A stretch of DNA of 7,460 nucleotides from assembly GCA_023300065.1 (NCBI GenBank), contig JALZWJ010000207.1:1-7460 (forward strand), given 5' to 3'. Each line of letters begins with the position of its first letter. Position 1 is the stretch's first letter. A model generated the notes under the pieces. That model was not told the DNA's origin and ran no database searches. It worked only from the letters and a program-made list of their open reading frames with translations. Shown in pieces: positions 4,630 through 7,460 of the stretch. The position numbers and the translations under genes were made by a program. The DNA comes from Akkermansiaceae bacterium (GTDB lineage Bacteria; Verrucomicrobiota; Verrucomicrobiia; Verrucomicrobiales; Akkermansiaceae).

Positions 4630-7460
4630 ATGCACCGCCTTTTCGTCGAAAAATCCGTCCCCTTCGCCAGCGAGCCTGCTCACCTCATCGCTGATCTCCG
4701 CGCTAACCTCGCGATCGACTCTATCGAGTCCGCACGCATCGTGCAGCGATATGACCTCGATGGCCTATCCGCCGAGGAATTCGCCAAAGCCTCCCAGCTC
4801 ATCCTCTCCGAGCCACAGGTCGAGACATCCTCCACAACCCTCTCCCTCAGCGCGGACGAAATCTCCTTCGCGATCGAGTTCCTCCCCGGCCAGTTCGACC
4901 AACGCGCCGACTCCGCCGCCCAGTGCGTCCAGATCCTCACCGGAAAAGACCGCCCCTTCGTCTCATCCGCCCGCGTCATCATTCTCAAGGGAGCCCTCTC
5001 CGCCCAGGAGATCACCGAGATTAAGAAGTATCTCATCAACCCCGTCGACTCGCACGAGGTCTCCGTGACCGATGACTTCCAGCGCACCGACTCCCCCGAG
5101 CCCGCCGACGTCGCGATCCTCACCGGCTTCAACACCAAATCCGAAGCCGACTTCGACGCCTACCGCAGCGAACTCGGCCTCGCCATGTCCACTGCCGACC
5201 TCGTCCACACCCAAAAATATTTCCTCTCAGAAGACCGCGAGCCCACCATCACCGAGCTCCGCATGCTCGACACCTACTGGTCGGACCACTGCCGCCACAC
5301 CACCTTCGAGTCACGCATCAAAAAAGTCACCTTCGATGAAGGCACCGACGTCATCGAGGACACCTACAAGACCTACCTCAAAACGCGCGACGAGGTCTAC
5401 GGCCCCGACACCGACCGCCCCGTCTCCCTCATGGACATCGCCCTCATGGGCATGAAGGAACTCCGCAAAACCGGCGAGCTCGATAACGTCGAAGTCTCAA
5501 ACGAGATCAACGCCGCCTCCATCGTCGTCAAAGCAGACGACGGAGAAGAATGGCTCGTCCAATTCAAAAACGAAACCCACAACCACCCCACCGAGATCGA
5601 GCCCTTCGGCGGAGCCGCCACCTGCCTCGGCGGCTGTATCCGTGACCCCTTAAGCGGTCGCTCATACGTCTACCAAGCCATGCGTGTCACCGGTGCCGCC
5701 GACCCACGCACTCCCTATTCCGAAACCATCCCCGGCAAACTCCCGCAGCGCAAAATCTGCCAAGAGTCCGCCCACGGCTATTCCTCCTACGGAAACCAAA
5801 TCGGCCTCGCCACCGGAAAAGTCTCCGAAGTCTACCACCCGAACTATGCCGCAAAGCGCATGGAAATCGGAGCCGTCGTCTCAGCCTCCCCGCGTAAAAA
5901 TGTCTTCCGCGGAGGCCCCGATAACGGCGACTTCATCCTCCTCATCGGCGGCCGCACTGGGCGCGATGGCGTCGGTGGTGCTACCGGTTCTTCCAAAGAA
6001 CACACCGATGATGCCTTGGACAACTCAGCCGAAGTTCAAAAAGGCGACGCCCCCACCGAGCGCAAAATCCAACGCCTCTTCCGCAACCCGGAACTCGCCC
6101 CCAAAATCAAAATCTGTAACGACTTCGGAGCAGGCGGCGTGAGTGTCGCGATCGGTGAAATCGCCGATAGCCTCGACCTCGACCTCGATGCCGTCCCAAA
6201 GAAATACGACGGCCTCGATGGCACCGAACTTGCCATCTCCGAGTCCCAAGAACGCATGGCAATCTGCGTCGACCCCGCCGATGCCTCCTACTTCATCGCC
6301 GAGTCTGACAAAGAAAACCTCGAGTGCGTCCACGTCGCCACCGTCACCGACACCGGCCGCCTCCGCATGAGCTGGCGCGGCAAAAACATCGTCGATCTCT
6401 CCCGTGAATTCCTAGACACCAACGGAGTCAAGCAAGACGCTACTGTCCACGTCAGCGCTTGCGGCACCTTAACATCCCCTTTACAATCCACTCATGAAAA
6501 CAGCCAAAAATTCTTATCTCAGCGACTCGCACCGGGAAGCATCTCGGAAGGCCTCGGCGATCATTGCCGAACAATCGCCAGCATCCTCGACCGAGTTCAC
6601 CGCGCAAGCGCAGAGCCTAGCATCGCAGAGCCCCACAACAGAACAGAGCGACAAGAGTTCAACCGAGCCCTACGTTCCATCGAAGAACGGGAGCTCAGAA
6701 GTGGCCTAAGCGCACTCGATTTCGGCTCCGAGAAATTTGACAAACTCTGGCAGTCCCAAGGCAAAATCGCCGGAGCGGAACAAAGAGTGATCCTTACGGA
6801 AGACGGCACATCGGTCCTCAAAGCGAACACCGGCAGCTATCATGGCCACTGGCTCCAATTCCTGGAGCGCCTCTCCCTCCACGCCCTGCTCTTCGAGGAG
6901 ACCGCCTACACTGTCGAAGGCGTCATCCTCGAAGCCCTCTCGGTCTCGATCTTGATCAAACAAAAGTTCATCCGAGCCGCCAAATCCGCCGATGGTTCAT
7001 CCCTCGGAGCCTCACGCGAGCAAGTCGAAGCGGACATGTTCCAGCGCTTCGGAGCCTTCCGCTTCCGCAATGATGACTACTACATCCCAAAGCTGGATGT
7101 CTTCGTAGAGGATCTGCACAACGAGAACGTCTTCTTAGCTCCAGATGGGAGAACCATCCTCTACGTCGACCCCGTCATCTACCGTCGCCCAAGCGATCAC
7201 GCAGTCCCAAACCCCACCGCGCAGCACCTCTCAGAAGCTCTCGGCGACCTCAACATCGCCTCCCAAAGAGGCCTTGGCGAACGCTTCGACTCCTCAGTCG
7301 GAGCAGGCACCGTCCTCGCACCCTTCGGTGGTAAGCTGCAACGCACTCCGGTCGATGCGATGGTCGCTACCCTCCCATTCCTCGATGGCCACAGCACCGT
7401 CTGCACCCACATGTCATGGGGCTTTAACCCAAATATCGCCACCTGGTCGCCCTACCACGG
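4630..7460 (+). CDS. purL: Phosphoribosylformylglycinamidine synthase (large-type PurL), partial, with an in-frame foreign insertion
   Basis: The enzyme converts FGAR, glutamine and ATP to FGAM, the fourth step of de novo purine synthesis. 943 codons are visible; the 3' end lies beyond the window. The N-terminal PurS-like part starts MHRLFVEK. Synthetase motifs follow: YWSDHCRHTTF (216-226), NETHNHPTEIEPFGGAA (314-330), CLGGCIRDP (332-340), LIGGRTGRDGVGGATGSS (438-455) and NDFGAGGVSVA (497-507). The first half ends near NGVKQDATVHVSA (codon 610). About 250 unrelated codons intervene, then PurL resumes with LGDLNIASQRGLGERFD, VGAGTVLAPFGGK and MSWGFNPNIATWSPYHG, the start of the second AIRS-like half. 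The sequence resembles the roughly 1230-residue single-chain PurL of Clostridia and Bacteroidota, so this chain should reach about 1480 residues, with the glutaminase domain off the right edge. There is no SD before the ATG. Whether the enzyme is active with the insertion is unknown; the inter-half linker should be a tolerant site. Confidence 0.93.
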   Translation, partial: MHRLFVEKSVPFASEPAHLIADLRANLAIDSIESARIVQRYDLDGLSAEEFAKASQLILSEPQVETSSTTLSLSADEISFAIEFLPGQFDQRADSAAQCVQILTGKDRPFVSSARVIILKGALSAQEITEIKKYLINPVDSHEVSVTDDFQRTDSPEPADVAILTGFNTKSEADFDAYRSELGLAMSTADLVHTQKYFLSEDREPTITELRMLDTYWSDHCRHTTFESRIKKVTFDEGTDVIEDTYKTYLKTRDEVYGPDTDRPVSLMDIALMGMKELRKTGELDNVEVSNEINAASIVVKADDGEEWLVQFKNETHNHPTEIEPFGGAATCLGGCIRDPLSGRSYVYQAMRVTGAADPRTPYSETIPGKLPQRKICQESAHGYSSYGNQIGLATGKVSEVYHPNYAAKRMEIGAVVSASPRKNVFRGGPDNGDFILLIGGRTGRDGVGGATGSSKEHTDDALDNSAEVQKGDAPTERKIQRLFRNPELAPKIKICNDFGAGGVSVAIGEIADSLDLDLDAVPKKYDGLDGTELAISESQERMAICVDPADASYFIAESDKENLECVHVATVTDTGRLRMSWRGKNIVDLSREFLDTNGVKQDATVHVSACGTLTSPLQSTHENSQKFLSQRLAPGSISEGLGDHCRTIASILDRVHRASAEPSIAEPHNRTERQEFNRALRSIEERELRSGLSALDFGSEKFDKLWQSQGKIAGAEQRVILTEDGTSVLKANTGSYHGHWLQFLERLSLHALLFEETAYTVEGVILEALSVSILIKQKFIRAAKSADGSSLGASREQVEADMFQRFGAFRFRNDDYYIPKLDVFVEDLHNENVFLAPDGRTILYVDPVIYRRPSDHAVPNPTAQHLSEALGDLNIASQRGLGERFDSSVGAGTVLAPFGGKLQRTPVDAMVATLPFLDGHSTVCTHMSWGFNPNIATWSPYH
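6460..7212 (+). mobile_element. In-frame foreign segment inside purL, about 251 codons (boundaries approximate)
   Basis: This segment separates two normal PurL parts, between codons of about 611 and 861. The frame is open throughout and both junctions are in phase. No in-frame ATG occurs until codon 779 (GACATG), well inside the kinase-like part, so it is not an intact standalone gene in this frame. Residues 611-700 are polar and probably helical (FNRALRSIEERELRSGL), followed by a kinase-like domain. Arginine codons by hand count: 11 of 20 are CGA/AGA/CGG here, against 1 of 34 in the upstream PurL part, which supports foreign origin. No convincing target-site duplication is seen. CGCTTG (6456-6461) and CAAGCG (7190-7195) form a short inverted match near the ends, possibly by chance. 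Exact ends need comparison with an uninterrupted relative. I call it mobile from composition and domain type, not from any transposase. Confidence 0.6.
6736..7188 (+). other. Kinase domain resembling those of polyvalent proteins, within the purL insertion
   Basis: PurL-fusion residues 703-853 read as a minimal protein kinase fold. FDKLWQSQGKIAGAEQRVIL stands where the nucleotide loop would be. VLKAN supplies the likely ATP lysine K731. FLERLSLHALLFEETAYTVEG (744-764) resembles the family's H-x-LF-x-ET-x-Y signature. VEDLHNENVFL gives a catalytic-loop D828 and N833, and ILYVDPVIYRR gives a metal-binding D847 in a DP in place of DFG. This pattern resembles the kinases of phage and conjugative 'polyvalent' proteins (Pfam Kinase-PolyVal, from memory). 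All key residues appear present, so it may be active. The target is unknown. A remote alternative is an aminoglycoside-phosphotransferase-like fold, which shares the D-x4-N loop. Confidence 0.6.

Noticed and set aside
6494..6709. Separate 71-codon plus-strand ORF starting MKTAKNSYL inside purL
   Set aside because: Its Ser/Thr/Ala-rich, hydrophobic-poor translation looks like a shifted frame of C-rich DNA, while the purL frame there gives a sensible helical protein.
6427..7211. Possible imperfect direct repeat flanking the purL insertion (CAAGC..ACGC..GTCC)
   Set aside because: The match needs several gaps, and the left copy lies within normal PurL codons; too weak to call a target-site duplication.
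6460..7212. The purL insertion as an intein
   Set aside because: A cysteine does begin near the left junction, but there is no Hint-type N-terminal block, no C-terminal HN, and no Ser/Thr/Cys right after the segment (Pro follows). The content is kinase-like.
6460..7212. The purL insertion as an assembly chimera
   Set aside because: Both junctions keep the frame and PurL resumes at the position expected for the second half, which is unlikely for a random join. It cannot be fully excluded without reads.

Overview
The window looks like chromosomal DNA of a Verrucomicrobiota-type bacterium. This is inferred from four features: a membrane-anchored protein with a squalene-cyclase-like toroid, a Tat-exported sugar isomerase/epimerase-type TIM barrel, a secreted helical-repeat protein with W-x3-(D/S)P-x2-A motifs, and the near absence of Shine-Dalgarno sequences. 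No rRNA, tRNA or CRISPR was seen. The + strand is strongly C-rich over G in both + and - strand genes, which points to a replication-strand bias rather than a coding one.

Layout, left to right. (1) 1-797, minus: the first 265 codons of a secreted helical-repeat protein that runs off the left edge. (2) 798-1160: a divergent intergenic region with an imperfect inverted repeat. (3) 1161-2669, plus: a 502-aa membrane-anchored terpenoid-cyclase-fold protein. (4) 2692-2728: a strong, probably bidirectional terminator, followed by two copies of the heptamer AATAACC at 2781-2794. (5) 2794-3312, minus: a PduO-type cob(I)alamin adenosyltransferase. (6) 3367-4293, plus: a Tat-signal TIM-barrel isomerase/epimerase-like protein, divergent from (5) across only 54 bp and ending at a terminator. 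(7) 4294-4629: an intergenic region with two abutting tandem heptamer arrays, CAAGTCC x5 and AATAACC x8. (8) 4630-7460, plus: the N-terminal 943 codons of a large-type PurL (FGAM synthase), cut by the right edge.

The most striking feature lies inside purL. Between the first AIRS-type half (ending near codon 610) and the start of the second half (resuming near codon 862) there is an in-frame segment of about 250 codons that is not PurL. Its C-terminal part reads as a small protein kinase domain resembling the kinases of phage and mobile-element 'polyvalent' proteins, with apparent catalytic residues K731, D828, N833 and D847. The reading frame stays open across both junctions and the segment has no in-frame ATG near its start. 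Its arginine codons differ sharply from the host gene (11 of 20 are CGA, AGA or CGG, against 1 of 34 in PurL upstream). It appears to be a foreign kinase domain lodged in the linker of an essential purine-biosynthesis enzyme.

The other genes form no evident pathway with one another. They look like single-gene transcription units, with strand switches and terminators between them.
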